Virus record (IMG/VR): IMGVR_UViG_3300033064_001806
Location: 1-64,000 of that record
Direction: 5' to 3' (one strand)
Length of the DNA stretch: 64,000 bases
Source: a virus
Shown: in pieces, positions 8,023 to 16,621 of the stretch
Numbering within the stretch: position 1 is the stretch's first letter
Layout of the letters: the number at the start of each line of letters is the position of its first letter
Translations under genes and position numbers: made by a program
Notes under the pieces: generated by a model
Seen by the model: the letters and a program-made list of their open reading frames with translations, nothing else
Told to the model about the DNA's origin: nothing
Database searches by the model: none

Positions 8023-8793
8023 ATGAACAAAGAAACATTCAAATCAATTTTACAACCAGAAATGGGTGCAAATAATGTTGCAACAACTGATGATGCTGCA
8101 CGGATATTATCGGACGCTTATGATTACGCAAACATTGCAAATACTTGTACTTTTTTCGGTTCTATGGTTGCAAGTGGTGATAAAGCAACATTAAAAGATT
8201 TGATAAAAAATGGATTTGACTTAAATAGAGCAACTGGTGGTGATGAGGGTTATATATTAATTGCAACTGGCTTTTGTTTGTATTGGATAAAATCTACGTT
8301 CACACAATTACCACCAATGCCACCAACAACAGTTCCACTCGCTGGAACAATGGTTTTATTTCCAGGAAATCCAAAAGATTTAGAAAAGGAAATTAAATTA
8401 GCTTTTAGTCAAGGTGATTTTAATCTTTTTGTTGATTCTTTATACTCTGCTCTCGTTGGTCATCAGACTACAATAGTAGGTACTTACAATGGACTTGTTC
8501 CATCTGTTCCTGCTCCTATAGCAGTAACATTACCTTGGTTGGGCTTACTGAGTGTACCACCACCGTCTGGAAGTGGGTTATCTGGTAGTGCAGCGATTGA
8601 GGATGAACTGAAAAGTAAAGCAGGTGAGAAACTTGAAGACTTAAAAAAATTGGTTGAGGATGCAGTTAAAAAAGCAGCAGCGGGTGGAACTAAAGAAACA
8701 CTAAAAGGAACATTAGATGATGTAATTGGAAAGGTTGGTGAGTTAGGAAAATCAGTTGCAACAAATTCTATAACAGAACCAACAGTTAAATAA
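8023..8793 (+). CDS. Conserved hypothetical protein, probable virion component
   Basis: A 256-residue protein starting 3 bp after the previous stop. Residues 1-170 are of mixed composition with a hydrophobic stretch (about 75-90, 'GYILIATGFCLYWI') and Pro-rich loops ('PPMPPTTVP'). Residues 185-256 are an Ala/Lys/Glu helical tail. I do not recognise a named family. Similar proteins with an 'FVDSLYSALVGHQTTIVG'-type segment occur near terminase and structural genes in tailed phages. No signal peptide is seen. A structural role is inference from position. Confidence 0.45.
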   Translation: MNKETFKSILQPEMGANNVATTDDAARILSDAYDYANIANTCTFFGSMVASGDKATLKDLIKNGFDLNRATGGDEGYILIATGFCLYWIKSTFTQLPPMPPTTVPLAGTMVLFPGNPKDLEKEIKLAFSQGDFNLFVDSLYSALVGHQTTIVGTYNGLVPSVPAPIAVTLPWLGLLSVPPPSGSGLSGSAAIEDELKSKAGEKLEDLKKLVEDAVKKAAAGGTKETLKGTLDDVIGKVGELGKSVATNSITEPTVK

Positions 8794-8838
8794 CCACCAA
8801 TTGAAACTCTTGGACCAAATAACTTTTCTGGATAAAGC

Positions 8839-8846
8839 ATATTTAT
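8839..8846 (+). promoter_or_regulatory. ATATTTAT element next to a start codon
   Basis: Same octamer as the candidate late promoters but ending only 4 nt before the ATG at 8851. If it is a -10 element the transcript would be essentially leaderless, or would serve the genes after 8851. Confidence 0.3.
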
Positions 8847-8850
8847 CTGT

Positions 8851-9183
8851 ATGAACAACACACAGAAAAATATAACAAAGAAAATAATACGTGAGTATGT
8901 GATAAACTATTTAATGGAAGGTAAGAAACCAAAAGGTGGACTTTCCAAATGGTTTAAAGAAAAATGGATTGATATTTCACGTAAAAGCAAAAAAGGTGGG
9001 CATCCACCATGTGGTGATTCCGCTGGAAGTAAGTCAAGAAAAGGTGGAAAGAGAGCATATCCAAAATGTGTACCTGCGAGTAAAGCAACATCAATGACTG
9101 CAAAACAAAAGAAAAGTGCAGTAACACGTAAAAGAAAATATGGTGCAACTAAACGTGGAAAAGCAAAAATGGTTTCAACTTAA
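8851..9183 (+). CDS. Small basic DUF6321-like protein with cleavable N-terminus
   Basis: A 110-residue, very basic protein. After an N-terminal helix (residues 1-23, 'IIREYVINYLME') comes 'GGLSKWFKEKWIDISRKSKK', then 'GGHPPCGDSAGSK' and 'YPKCVPASKA'. This is the order seen in the DUF6321-type domain of phages and some large viruses. L-M-E/G at 21-24 fits prohead protease cleavage that would release the basic domain. Two cysteines may bind metal. Probably a DNA-associated virion protein; function unknown. Confidence 0.65.
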   Translation: MNNTQKNITKKIIREYVINYLMEGKKPKGGLSKWFKEKWIDISRKSKKGGHPPCGDSAGSKSRKGGKRAYPKCVPASKATSMTAKQKKSAVTRKRKYGATKRGKAKMVST

Positions 9184-9197
9184 ACGGAAGGTTAGTT

Positions 9198-9530
9198 ATG
9201 GAAATGGATAAAAAAATAGAAATGATATTGAAGGCACTTGCCGTATTTGGTTTGATTGGTGTTATATTATTTATATTCATAGATACAAAAATTGAAGGTG
9301 ATAATATAAGACAATACACAAAAACAAAAGATAGTTTGGAAGGTGTAATTCAAATGTATCAAGCGGAGTACATAATTCTAAAAGAACACTCTGATAGATT
9401 GGATTCCATTATAAAGTCGCAAACCGAGAAGGTAAAATATATTAAGAAAAACTTTTATATATTTAAAACACCAAAGATTAATAATCCAGATTCAGCAACA
9501 AAGTACATTCAGAATTTTATAAAAGAGTAA
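9198..9530 (+). CDS. Membrane-anchored coiled-coil protein, spanin-like candidate
   Basis: A 110-residue protein. One transmembrane helix at residues 10-30 ('ILKALAVFGLIGVILFIFI') follows a short charged N-terminus, then a long polar helical region. This N-in, single-anchor, coiled-coil layout resembles inner-membrane spanins (Rz). It is paired with another membrane coiled-coil gene 3 bp downstream, as lysis genes often are. GGAAGG precedes the ATG. No endolysin is recognised nearby, so the lysis role is tentative. Confidence 0.45.
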   Translation: MEMDKKIEMILKALAVFGLIGVILFIFIDTKIEGDNIRQYTKTKDSLEGVIQMYQAEYIILKEHSDRLDSIIKSQTEKVKYIKKNFYIFKTPKINNPDSATKYIQNFIKE

Positions 9531-9533
9531 GTT

Positions 9534-9923
9534 ATGAAATATATATTAGTTTTTTTATTTGCAACTGCGGTTATGTTTTCTAAGGAAAAAGAAACTATTA
9601 AAAAAATAGATTCTGTTGTTTGCTTCAACAAAATAGAAATTACAATTCTTGCTAATAAAATACAGACATTAAAGGATTCAATTGATTATTTGAAATTAAT
9701 AGTAAGTGAACAAGACACTTTAATTGATTTTCACAAAACAAAAATTAATTGGTATAATTTAATGCTATCGAATCGCCAAAAAGCATTTGATGCTTGTAGA
9801 ATTCAATCCGATACACTACAAAGAACTGTGGATGAATTACAACCACGTTGGTATGATAATAAATTATTGTGGTTTATGAGTGGAGCAGCAACGGTGATTT
9901 CAATAATATTGGTTACTAAATGA
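9534..9923 (+). CDS. Membrane coiled-coil protein with signal-like N-terminus and C-terminal TM
   Basis: A 129-residue protein. Residues 1-16 are hydrophobic ('YILVFLFATAVMF'), residues 25-100 are predicted helical with Leu/Ile spacing ('ILANKIQTLKDSIDYLKLIV'), and residues 110-127 form a C-terminal transmembrane helix ('LWFMSGAATVISIILV'). No lipobox cysteine follows the N-terminal segment, so it is not a clear outer-membrane spanin. It overlaps the terminase gene by 4 bp. It may act with the preceding gene in lysis or in the envelope. Low certainty. Confidence 0.4.
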   Translation: MKYILVFLFATAVMFSKEKETIKKIDSVVCFNKIEITILANKIQTLKDSIDYLKLIVSEQDTLIDFHKTKINWYNLMLSNRQKAFDACRIQSDTLQRTVDELQPRWYDNKLLWFMSGAATVISIILVTK

Positions 9924-11512
9924 GTGGTATTCCAAAGAATCTTAAAGAAATTGTAAAAGACGAGTATGCAAAATGTGCTAAAAATCCTGCGTACTTTATG
10001 AAACGATACGCAAAGATTCAGCATCCAACTCGTGGCAAAATGTTATTTGAATTATACCCATTCCAAGAAGATGTATTACATGAATTTAATGAACACCGTT
10101 ACAACATTGTACTCAAGTCAAGGCAGTTGGGTATTTCTACGTTAATCGCTGGATATTCGCTTTGGATGATGTTATTTAATAATGACAAAAATATTCTTGT
10201 TATTGCTACAAAACAAGATACTGCAAAAAACTTGGTAACTAAAGTTAGAGTTATGTATGATAATTTACCAAGTTGGTTAAAAACAGGAGTTCAAGAAGAT
10301 AATAAATTATCACTCCGTTTTAATAATGGTTCACAAATTAAAGCAGTATCGGCTGCATCGGACTCTGGACGTTCTGAAGCGTTGTCACTTTTGGTGATAG
10401 ATGAGGCAGCGTTTATTGAAGAGATTGAACCAATATGGGCTTCCGCACAACAAACTCTTTCAACAGGTGGCTCTGCGATTATAAATTCCACTCCAAATGG
10501 TGTTGGTAATTTTTATCACAAAAAATGGGTAGACGCTAAATTAGGTCAGGGTGGATTTAATCCAATAGAATTATTGTGGCAACTCCATCCCGAACGTGAT
10601 CAAGAATGGCGAGATGAACAAGATATACTACTTGGTCCAAACATGGCTAAGCAAGAATGTGATGGGAACTTCTTAGCTTCTGGACGTGCAGTTGTTGATG
10701 GGGAATTGGTACAATGGTATGAGCAAACACACGCAATGGATCCACTTGAAAAACGTGGTGGTGAAGAAGCATTATGGATTTGGAAATATCCAGACCCAAC
10801 AAGAGATTATATTGTAGTTGCTGACGTTGCACGTGGTGACGGAAACGATTACTCCGCATTCCATGTAATTGATGTTGAAAGTTTAGAACAAGTTGCTGAG
10901 TATAAAGGTAAGTTGGATACAAAATCTTATGGTAATACATTAGTTTCAATAGCAACTGAATATAATGACGCATTACTTGTTGTTGAAAATGCGAATGTTG
11001 GTTGGGCAGCAATTCAACAAATAATTGACAGAAATTATGGAAATCTATATTATACGTACCGTGAAGATGGTTACGTAGACCCATCGGTACAATTACCAAA
11101 AGGTTATGACTTAAAATTAAAGCAAAATATGGTTCCTGGATTTACAACGTCATCGAAAACTCGCCCACTCTTAATTTCTAAATTGGAAACATACTTCAGA
11201 GAAAGGGGTCCAATAGTTCATTCAAGACGGTTAATTGAAGAATTATATGTATTCATTTGGAATGGACCAAAAGCAGAAGCACAGCGTGGTTATAATGACG
11301 ATTTAGTAATGTCTTTTGCAATTGGTCTTTGGGTAAGGGACACTGCTATGAAATTAAGAAAAGAAGGTATAGAACAAACTCGTTTAAGTTTGAATTATAT
11401 TAATAAATCAGCAACTCCACATAAAACATCATATTCTTTCAATGACAACAATAATGGTTGGAGTATGAAAGTAAATAATACAGACGAAGATTTAACTTGG
11501 TTAATTAAATAG
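9920..11512 (+). CDS. gp17: Terminase large subunit (T4 gp17-like)
   Basis: A 530-residue DNA-packaging ATPase/nuclease. The N-terminal ATPase has the variant Walker A 'SRQLGIST' at 67-74, Walker B 'LLVIDEAAF' at 157-165 with the catalytic Glu, and motif III 'STPNGVGN' near 191. The C-terminal RNase H-like nuclease starts with 'VADVARGDGNDYSAF' near 301, has 'VVENANVG' near 355, and an acidic 'YNDDLVMS' near 463. Length is close to the usual 550-610 of the family. The motor docks on the portal encoded next. The start overlaps the upstream stop (ATGA). Confidence 0.97.
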   Translation: MSGIPKNLKEIVKDEYAKCAKNPAYFMKRYAKIQHPTRGKMLFELYPFQEDVLHEFNEHRYNIVLKSRQLGISTLIAGYSLWMMLFNNDKNILVIATKQDTAKNLVTKVRVMYDNLPSWLKTGVQEDNKLSLRFNNGSQIKAVSAASDSGRSEALSLLVIDEAAFIEEIEPIWASAQQTLSTGGSAIINSTPNGVGNFYHKKWVDAKLGQGGFNPIELLWQLHPERDQEWRDEQDILLGPNMAKQECDGNFLASGRAVVDGELVQWYEQTHAMDPLEKRGGEEALWIWKYPDPTRDYIVVADVARGDGNDYSAFHVIDVESLEQVAEYKGKLDTKSYGNTLVSIATEYNDALLVVENANVGWAAIQQIIDRNYGNLYYTYREDGYVDPSVQLPKGYDLKLKQNMVPGFTTSSKTRPLLISKLETYFRERGPIVHSRRLIEELYVFIWNGPKAEAQRGYNDDLVMSFAIGLWVRDTAMKLRKEGIEQTRLSLNYINKSATPHKTSYSFNDNNNGWSMKVNNTDEDLTWLIK

Positions 11513-11532
11513 CGTTTAAGCATTTTTAATCT

Positions 11533-11540
11533 ATATTTAT
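11533..11540 (+). promoter_or_regulatory. Candidate phage late promoter element (ATATTTAT)
   Basis: Located 29 nt before the portal ATG. It overlaps TATAAATA at 11540-11547, the T4 late consensus, by one base; the two form an inverted pair. Confidence 0.55.
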
Positions 11541-11569
11541 ATAAATAATACTATTATAATAGGTGATAC

Positions 11570-13435
11570 ATGGCTGAAAAGAAATCATTGTTTGACAGAC
11601 TTAAAACTCTGTTTTCTACCAATGTTGTTGTAAGAAATGTTGGTGGTAAAAAATTAAAAGTAGTGGATACTGCCCGTTATCAAGCGGATGGTAATCCTCA
11701 TACTTCAAAAGTTATTGACAGATACGGTCGCCTACACGGTACTCGTGGTACACCTATTTCTGTTTATAATCAGTACAATTCATTTTCAGCAACAAAGATA
11801 GACTTATACACCGATTATGAAGCGATGGATACCGATGCAATTATTTCTTCTGCATTGGATATTTACTCAGATGAAAGTACATTGAAAAATGATCAAGGTG
11901 ATGTTTTAACTATTAGAACCGATAATGATAATATTCGTAAAATTCTTAAAAATCTTTTTTATGATGTATTAAACATAGAATATAACCTTTGGCCTTGGAT
12001 TCGTAATCTTTGTAAGTACGGAGATTTTTATTTGTATTTGGACGTAAAAGATGAATTGGGTGTAACTAACGTTGTTCCTTTTTCTCCATACGAAATGCAA
12101 CGTGAAGAAGGAACTGATCCAGAACATATTTATATGACTAAGTTTATATATGAAGGTCCACTTGGAAAGGGTGAATTTCAAAATTATGAAATAGCTCATT
12201 TCCGTTTACTCGGTGATACAAATTATCTTCCCTATGGTAAAAGCATGTTAGAAGGTGCTCGTAAACTCTACAAACAATTAATTTTGATGGAAGACGCTAT
12301 GTTAATCCACCGAATTATGAGAGCTCCTGAAAAAAGAGTATTCAAAGTTGATATTGGGAATATTCCGCCAGCCGAAGTTGACCAATATATGCAAAATATT
12401 ATGAATCGTATGAAGAAAACTCCAGTTATAAATGAACAGACCGGTGACTATAATCTTAAATTCAATATGCAAAATCTTTTGGAAGATTTCTATCTTCCAG
12501 TTCGTGGTGGTCAATCTGGTACTCAAATTGAAACTCTTGCTGGTTTACAGTATCAGGCAATAGAAGATGTTGAATACTTAAAGAGTAAACTATTCGCCGC
12601 TCTAAAAGTACCAAAGCCGTTTTTAGGATATGATGAAAGATCAGACGGTAAAGCAACACTTGCTGCATTAGATATTCGTTTTGCAAGAACAATTGAAAGA
12701 ATACAACGAATAGTTGTTTCAGAACTAACTAAAATTGCGATAGTTCATTTGTATGCACAAGGTTATGAAAATGCAGATTTGGTAAATTTTGAACTTGGTC
12801 TTACTGGTCCATCGATAATTTACGAACAAGAAAAAGTAGCTTTAATGAAAGAGAGAGTTGATTTAGCTGGTTCTTTAATAGAAAAGAAATTATTTTCAAT
12901 GAAATATATTTATTCAAACATATTCAACCTTTCAGAAGATGAAGCTGAATTTGAAAAGAATGAAGTTCTTGAAGATATTAAACACGCTTTCCGTCAGAAA
13001 CAAATTGAAAGTGAAGGAAACGACCCAGCGGTAACTAAAGAATCGTTTGGTACACCACACGATATTGCAACACTTACAGTCAGAGGCGGTGGTAGAGTGA
13101 TAAACGATGTAGAAACTCCAGAAGGTGGATGGCCAGGTGCTGGTAGACCTGCTAAAAATCTAAATTATGCAACGGATAATCATCCAATGGGAAGAGATCC
13201 AATCGGAAGTAAAGACTTAGGTAGAACATTATCAAGAACAAAAACTATGAGACCAGAGGGTAAATCTGGTTCTTCACTTTCTTTAGAAAATAAAGAACTT
13301 GGAAATTTACTTAATAGTATGGCTGGAATTAAAATTAAAACTAAAAAAATAATAGCAGAGAGTCTTAAACCCGCTGTTAAAATAGAAAATGAACCAAATA
13401 TGCTTGATGAGAATAATTTATTAGATGAATTATGA
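11570..13435 (+). CDS. gp20: Portal protein (T4 gp20-like)
   Basis: A 621-residue dodecameric portal that forms the DNA channel at the head vertex. The core pattern is that of T4-type portals: 'YEAMDTDAIISSALDIYSDE' near residue 85, 'APEKRVFKVDIGNIPP' near 250, 'GTQIETLAGLQYQAIEDVEY' near 320 and 'KPFLGYDERSDGKATLAALD' near 350. The C-terminal 120 residues are Gly/Pro-rich and variable. Placed between terminase and prohead genes as in T4-like phages. GGTGAT precedes the ATG; the ribosome-binding site is weak. Confidence 0.96.
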   Translation: MAEKKSLFDRLKTLFSTNVVVRNVGGKKLKVVDTARYQADGNPHTSKVIDRYGRLHGTRGTPISVYNQYNSFSATKIDLYTDYEAMDTDAIISSALDIYSDESTLKNDQGDVLTIRTDNDNIRKILKNLFYDVLNIEYNLWPWIRNLCKYGDFYLYLDVKDELGVTNVVPFSPYEMQREEGTDPEHIYMTKFIYEGPLGKGEFQNYEIAHFRLLGDTNYLPYGKSMLEGARKLYKQLILMEDAMLIHRIMRAPEKRVFKVDIGNIPPAEVDQYMQNIMNRMKKTPVINEQTGDYNLKFNMQNLLEDFYLPVRGGQSGTQIETLAGLQYQAIEDVEYLKSKLFAALKVPKPFLGYDERSDGKATLAALDIRFARTIERIQRIVVSELTKIAIVHLYAQGYENADLVNFELGLTGPSIIYEQEKVALMKERVDLAGSLIEKKLFSMKYIYSNIFNLSEDEAEFEKNEVLEDIKHAFRQKQIESEGNDPAVTKESFGTPHDIATLTVRGGGRVINDVETPEGGWPGAGRPAKNLNYATDNHPMGRDPIGSKDLGRTLSRTKTMRPEGKSGSSLSLENKELGNLLNSMAGIKIKTKKIIAESLKPAVKIENEPNMLDENNLLDEL

Positions 13436-13443
13436 TTTTTGTT

Positions 13444-13451
13444 ATATTTAT
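13444..13451 (+). promoter_or_regulatory. Candidate phage late promoter element (ATATTTAT)
   Basis: ATATTTAT 35 nt before the ATG at 13487, in the 51-nt gap after the portal gene. Confidence 0.5.
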
Positions 13452-13486
13452 TTAATGATAATGTACATTAACAGGTATAAGGAAAA

Positions 13487-14329
13487 ATGAAAAAAATTAA
13501 ACACTCAAAGTTTAAAAATACTGCTATGTTATTTGAATTGCTAACGCGTCAAATAACATCTGATATTATTTCCTCGAATGAGTCCGTAGCAATACAGATT
13601 CTAAAAAAGTATTTTAACAAAAATACCGAACTTATAAAAGAATATAAGTTGTACAAGACTTTATGCGATGAGCGTCTTAAATCCGATACAAAAGCAGTTA
13701 TGCTTATTGAAGCGGTATTAAAAGCAAGACGTGGGTTAAATAGAAAAAAACTAAATGAAGAAAAATATCAACTTATTAAAACTATAAAAGAAAACTTTGA
13801 TATAGATTCATTTTTCCAAACAAAAGTTCAAAACTATAAACTACTTGCTTCTGTTTATAAAATATTTGAAAATAATGAAATAGATAATCCAGTTGAGTTT
13901 ACTAAATCACGTATAACAATTTTAGAAACAATTACTTCTAATAGTAAGAAAACAATTGTTAATGAAGAATTTTCTATTAAAAACGAACCAAAAGAAATTA
14001 GATTATTAGCGTATGCATATTTAGTTGAGAAGTTTAATAGAAAATACGGTGATTTAAGTGAATCACAAAAAACTCTTTTAAGAGAATACATTGGAAATAT
14101 TAGTAACACTAACAATTTAAAATCTCTTATACAATCAGAAGCGGTAAGTGTAAAAAATACTTTTAAGAAAAATATACATAGAGTTAGTGATAAATCTTTA
14201 AAAATAAAATTAATAGAAGTCATTAATCTTTTAGATGATTATTCAACAATTAAGAAAGTAGAAGAAAACCATATATCTGCACTTCTTCGTTATTACAGTT
14301 TAATAGACGATTTATCATGGAGTAAATAA
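13487..14329 (+). CDS. Conserved T4-like head-cluster protein, function unknown
   Basis: A 280-residue, Lys-rich, all-helical-looking protein. Segments such as 'KNTAMLFELLTRQITSDI', 'ILKKYFNKNTELIKEYKLYK', 'KYQLIKTIKENFDIDSFF' and 'LREYIGNISN' match my memory of an uncharacterised protein next to the portal gene in marine T4-like phages. No catalytic motif or membrane segment is visible. Position between portal and prohead protease suggests a prohead core or packaging role (inference). AAGGA precedes the ATG. Confidence 0.65.
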   Translation: MKKIKHSKFKNTAMLFELLTRQITSDIISSNESVAIQILKKYFNKNTELIKEYKLYKTLCDERLKSDTKAVMLIEAVLKARRGLNRKKLNEEKYQLIKTIKENFDIDSFFQTKVQNYKLLASVYKIFENNEIDNPVEFTKSRITILETITSNSKKTIVNEEFSIKNEPKEIRLLAYAYLVEKFNRKYGDLSESQKTLLREYIGNISNTNNLKSLIQSEAVSVKNTFKKNIHRVSDKSLKIKLIEVINLLDDYSTIKKVEENHISALLRYYSLIDDLSWSK

Positions 14330-14649
14330 TGCCAGGCATAAACGAAATACATCCTTACAATTTTCCTGTTTCACAAGCGTCTGATTTTGAAAGATTTGGT
14401 AATCCAGGAAAATGGTTTAAATCAATTACTTGTACAACTGGTATAACTGCATTTACTAGCTCTAATTTTGGTGTTGGTGGGGTTATTGTAGCAGCGAGTT
14501 CTACGGGAACTGCATCGTTATCTGGTGGTGGAACGGTCGCACTTGCTACACTAGCAACAACACAAACTGTTCATGAACTATCATTGAGTAGTGTTAAGGT
14601 AGATAGTGGTACTGTATACGCATTAGTTCGTAATCAAGTGATTAGGTAA
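14329..14649 (+). CDS. Small Ser/Thr/Gly-rich putative virion protein
   Basis: A 106-residue protein overlapping the previous gene by 1 bp. After 'MPGINEIHPYNFPVSQASDF' it is almost entirely short beta-prone Ser/Thr/Gly/Ala segments ('VIVAASSTGTASLSGGG') ending 'ALVRNQVIR'. Composition and position fit a small head decoration or fibre protein. I do not recognise a family. Confidence 0.45.
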   Translation: MPGINEIHPYNFPVSQASDFERFGNPGKWFKSITCTTGITAFTSSNFGVGGVIVAASSTGTASLSGGGTVALATLATTQTVHELSLSSVKVDSGTVYALVRNQVIR

Positions 14650-14653
14650 CAGT

Positions 14654-15337
14654 ATGGATGTAAACGCTTTCATACATAAAATAAAAGAATCCGAAGAATT
14701 CAAACAGTTTCAAGAAGAACTTGATGAAATGAGTGTAACTAGTATGGTCGCTGGATATGAAACTCCAAAGGCATTTGCTGCTAATGAAGATGATTTTGAA
14801 GAACATAATAAAGAAACTGCGGAAGTTTACGGATATAAACTTGTTCCAAAGACTAAAAAAAGAAATTATGAATCTGTATATAAACAAACTATGCGTTTAT
14901 TAAATGAAGCATCTGTTTCGGTATTTGCATCCGATGGTGATGAATTCAAAGATGGATTTGTAAAAGATGAAGACACTTGGAGAAAATACGTATCAACAAA
15001 AGCAGAAGCTTCTGGATATAAAATAGTTAATGAAAAGAATGTTTTTGGTAAAACTCCAGAAAAATTAAAATCTGTAAAAGAATATTTAAGTGAAGCATCA
15101 TATAAAGAATTCCGTAAAGATGAAACAAGAACTACAAATAGAAAAATAAATGATTCTATTAAACGCATAAATAGAATTATGTATGAAGTTGAGAAAGTAG
15201 TAGAACATGCTTCACGATTAAAGACTGAAATGGCAGTTGATCAAAGAACACTTTGGGGGGAATCACGTAATCGTCTTGTAAAAATATCAGAACGAATTAA
15301 TAGAATTAGTAAAAAAATACACGAATTAGGTGCTTAA
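14654..15337 (+). CDS. Prohead core/internal polyprotein with repeated modules
   Basis: A 227-residue acidic/charged protein. Two related modules follow each other: 'FAANEDDFEE...AEVYGYKLV' (residues 41-64) and 'FASDGDEFKD...AEASGYKIV' (91-125). Each is followed by a segment ending in a perfect prohead-protease site: 'RLLNEAS' (81-87, L-N-E/A) and 'EYLSEAS' (143-149, L-S-E/A). Residues 160-227 form a helical domain. The neighbour is the protease gene, whose stop-start spacing is 1 bp. I infer a core protein cut into peptides during head maturation. Family not named. Confidence 0.6.
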   Translation: MDVNAFIHKIKESEEFKQFQEELDEMSVTSMVAGYETPKAFAANEDDFEEHNKETAEVYGYKLVPKTKKRNYESVYKQTMRLLNEASVSVFASDGDEFKDGFVKDEDTWRKYVSTKAEASGYKIVNEKNVFGKTPEKLKSVKEYLSEASYKEFRKDETRTTNRKINDSIKRINRIMYEVEKVVEHASRLKTEMAVDQRTLWGESRNRLVKISERINRISKKIHELGA

Positions 15338-15338
15338 A

Positions 15339-16001
15339 ATGAAACAATTACTCGTAGATACTATACTATTTAGTGCAAGTCCAAGAATGATTGCAGAATC
15401 TGAAAAGAAAAACGATGGTAAAGTTATAGTTTCGGGTGTTTTACAAAGAGCAGAAGTAAAAAATCAAAATGGTAGAGTTTACCCAAAAAAGATTTTAATG
15501 CGTGAAGTGAAAAAATATGCTGAAACAAATATTAAAGAAAATAGAGCGTTGGGTGAGTTGGATCATCCAGATTCTTCTGTTATTAATTTAAGAAATGTTT
15601 CTCATAATGTATTGAGTGTAGATTGGAAAGGCAATGATGTAATTGGTACAGTAGAGATACTTCCAACCCCATCTGGCAATATTCTAAAACAACTGCTTGG
15701 TGCAGGAATTCGCCTTGGTATTTCTTCTCGTGGTTTAGGTTCGGTTGAAGAAATAAGTGAAAATACAGTTGAAGTACAAGAGGACTTTGAATTAATAGGT
15801 TGGGACTTTGTATCGAATCCATCCACACAAGGTGCATTCATGTATGACGATGGTCATCAGAATGAAGGTTTAATTAGAGAGGGTGTTAGTTTAGAAACTA
15901 TTTCTAAGATTGATCCTAAAATTCAACGTATTCATAATAACATTACAAATATTATTTGTGAAATTGGAAATATTTGTGAATGTATATTTGGAGATAAATG
16001 A
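15339..16001 (+). CDS. gp21: Prohead maturation protease (T4 gp21-like)
   Basis: A 220-residue serine protease that degrades the scaffold and trims capsid proteins. 'VVKNQNGRVYP'-type strand ('EVKNQNGRVYPKKIL', 39-53), catalytic His in 'GELDHPDSS' (His76) and Ser in 'LGISSRGLGSV' (Ser129/130) follow the assemblin-like fold of gp21. Residues 17-21 (MIAE/S) would be a self-cleavage site of the (L/I)-x-E type. ATG 15339 is preferred to GTG 15330. It lies between the putative core polyprotein and the DUF3008-like gene, and overlaps the latter by 4 bp. Confidence 0.93.
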   Translation: MKQLLVDTILFSASPRMIAESEKKNDGKVIVSGVLQRAEVKNQNGRVYPKKILMREVKKYAETNIKENRALGELDHPDSSVINLRNVSHNVLSVDWKGNDVIGTVEILPTPSGNILKQLLGAGIRLGISSRGLGSVEEISENTVEVQEDFELIGWDFVSNPSTQGAFMYDDGHQNEGLIREGVSLETISKIDPKIQRIHNNITNIICEIGNICECIFGDK

Positions 16002-16603
16002 TGCCTGCACTTTCACAAAAACAACAAAAATTAATGGGACTTGCTTTAGCAGTTAAACGTGGTCAAATTCCTGCTTCAAAAGTTAATAAATCTATTGAAC
16101 AACTTGCAAAATCAATGACTGAGAAAGATATTGAAAAGTTTGCAGCAACAAAACACAAAGGACTTCCAAAAAAAGTTGGTGAAAGTAAAACAACATTAAC
16201 AAAAGAAGAATTAAATCAATTAGTTGCCGATGCTGTTCAAGAAGTAATGAAAGAGAGATTTAGTACAAAAGTTCTTACATCAGAACAAAAAAGAATGTAT
16301 ATAGAATCAATCGGTAGATACAATGAATATCGTGCAGTAGTTCATCGTTCAAAACAACTACCCGCAGTTGTATCTGAAATTAAAAGAATGGTTGAGTTTG
16401 CAAGTAAAAACATGGTTGAAGAATCTGGTGATTGGTTTGAAGGTGTTTCTCATAGAAGAAGTTCAAAGCAGTTAAAAGAATCTGTGAAAGTTTTTGAACA
16501 AACAACACAAAAGATTGTAAAACTACAAAGAACTTTGGAATCAATTTACGAGAATATAGGTAAAAATCTCAGTAAATTCTATGAGATAAAAGAGATTAAT
16601 TAA
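15998..16603 (+). CDS. DUF3008-like protein with helical C-terminus
   Basis: A 201-residue protein. Residues 3-66 follow the DUF3008 pattern seen in phages: 'QKQQKLMGLALAVKRGQ', 'KSMTEKDIEKFAATKHKGLP'. Residues 70-200 are helical; 'VVSEIKRMVEFAS' followed by a Trp and a second helix pair resembles the C-terminal domain of the gene at 14654, suggesting a shared ancestry (tentative). ATG 15998 and 16001 are adjacent alternatives. Probably a prohead component; function unknown. Confidence 0.6.
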   Translation: MMPALSQKQQKLMGLALAVKRGQIPASKVNKSIEQLAKSMTEKDIEKFAATKHKGLPKKVGESKTTLTKEELNQLVADAVQEVMKERFSTKVLTSEQKRMYIESIGRYNEYRAVVHRSKQLPAVVSEIKRMVEFASKNMVEESGDWFEGVSHRRSSKQLKESVKVFEQTTQKIVKLQRTLESIYENIGKNLSKFYEIKEIN

Positions 16604-16621
16604 CAATAAGGAAAGAAAGTT

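Noticed and set aside
11540-11547. TATAAATA identical to the T4 late promoter
   Set aside because: On the + strand I noted it only here and at 63685, whereas ATATTTAT recurs at regular spacing; probably a chance or inverted-pair occurrence. A complete count was not possible.
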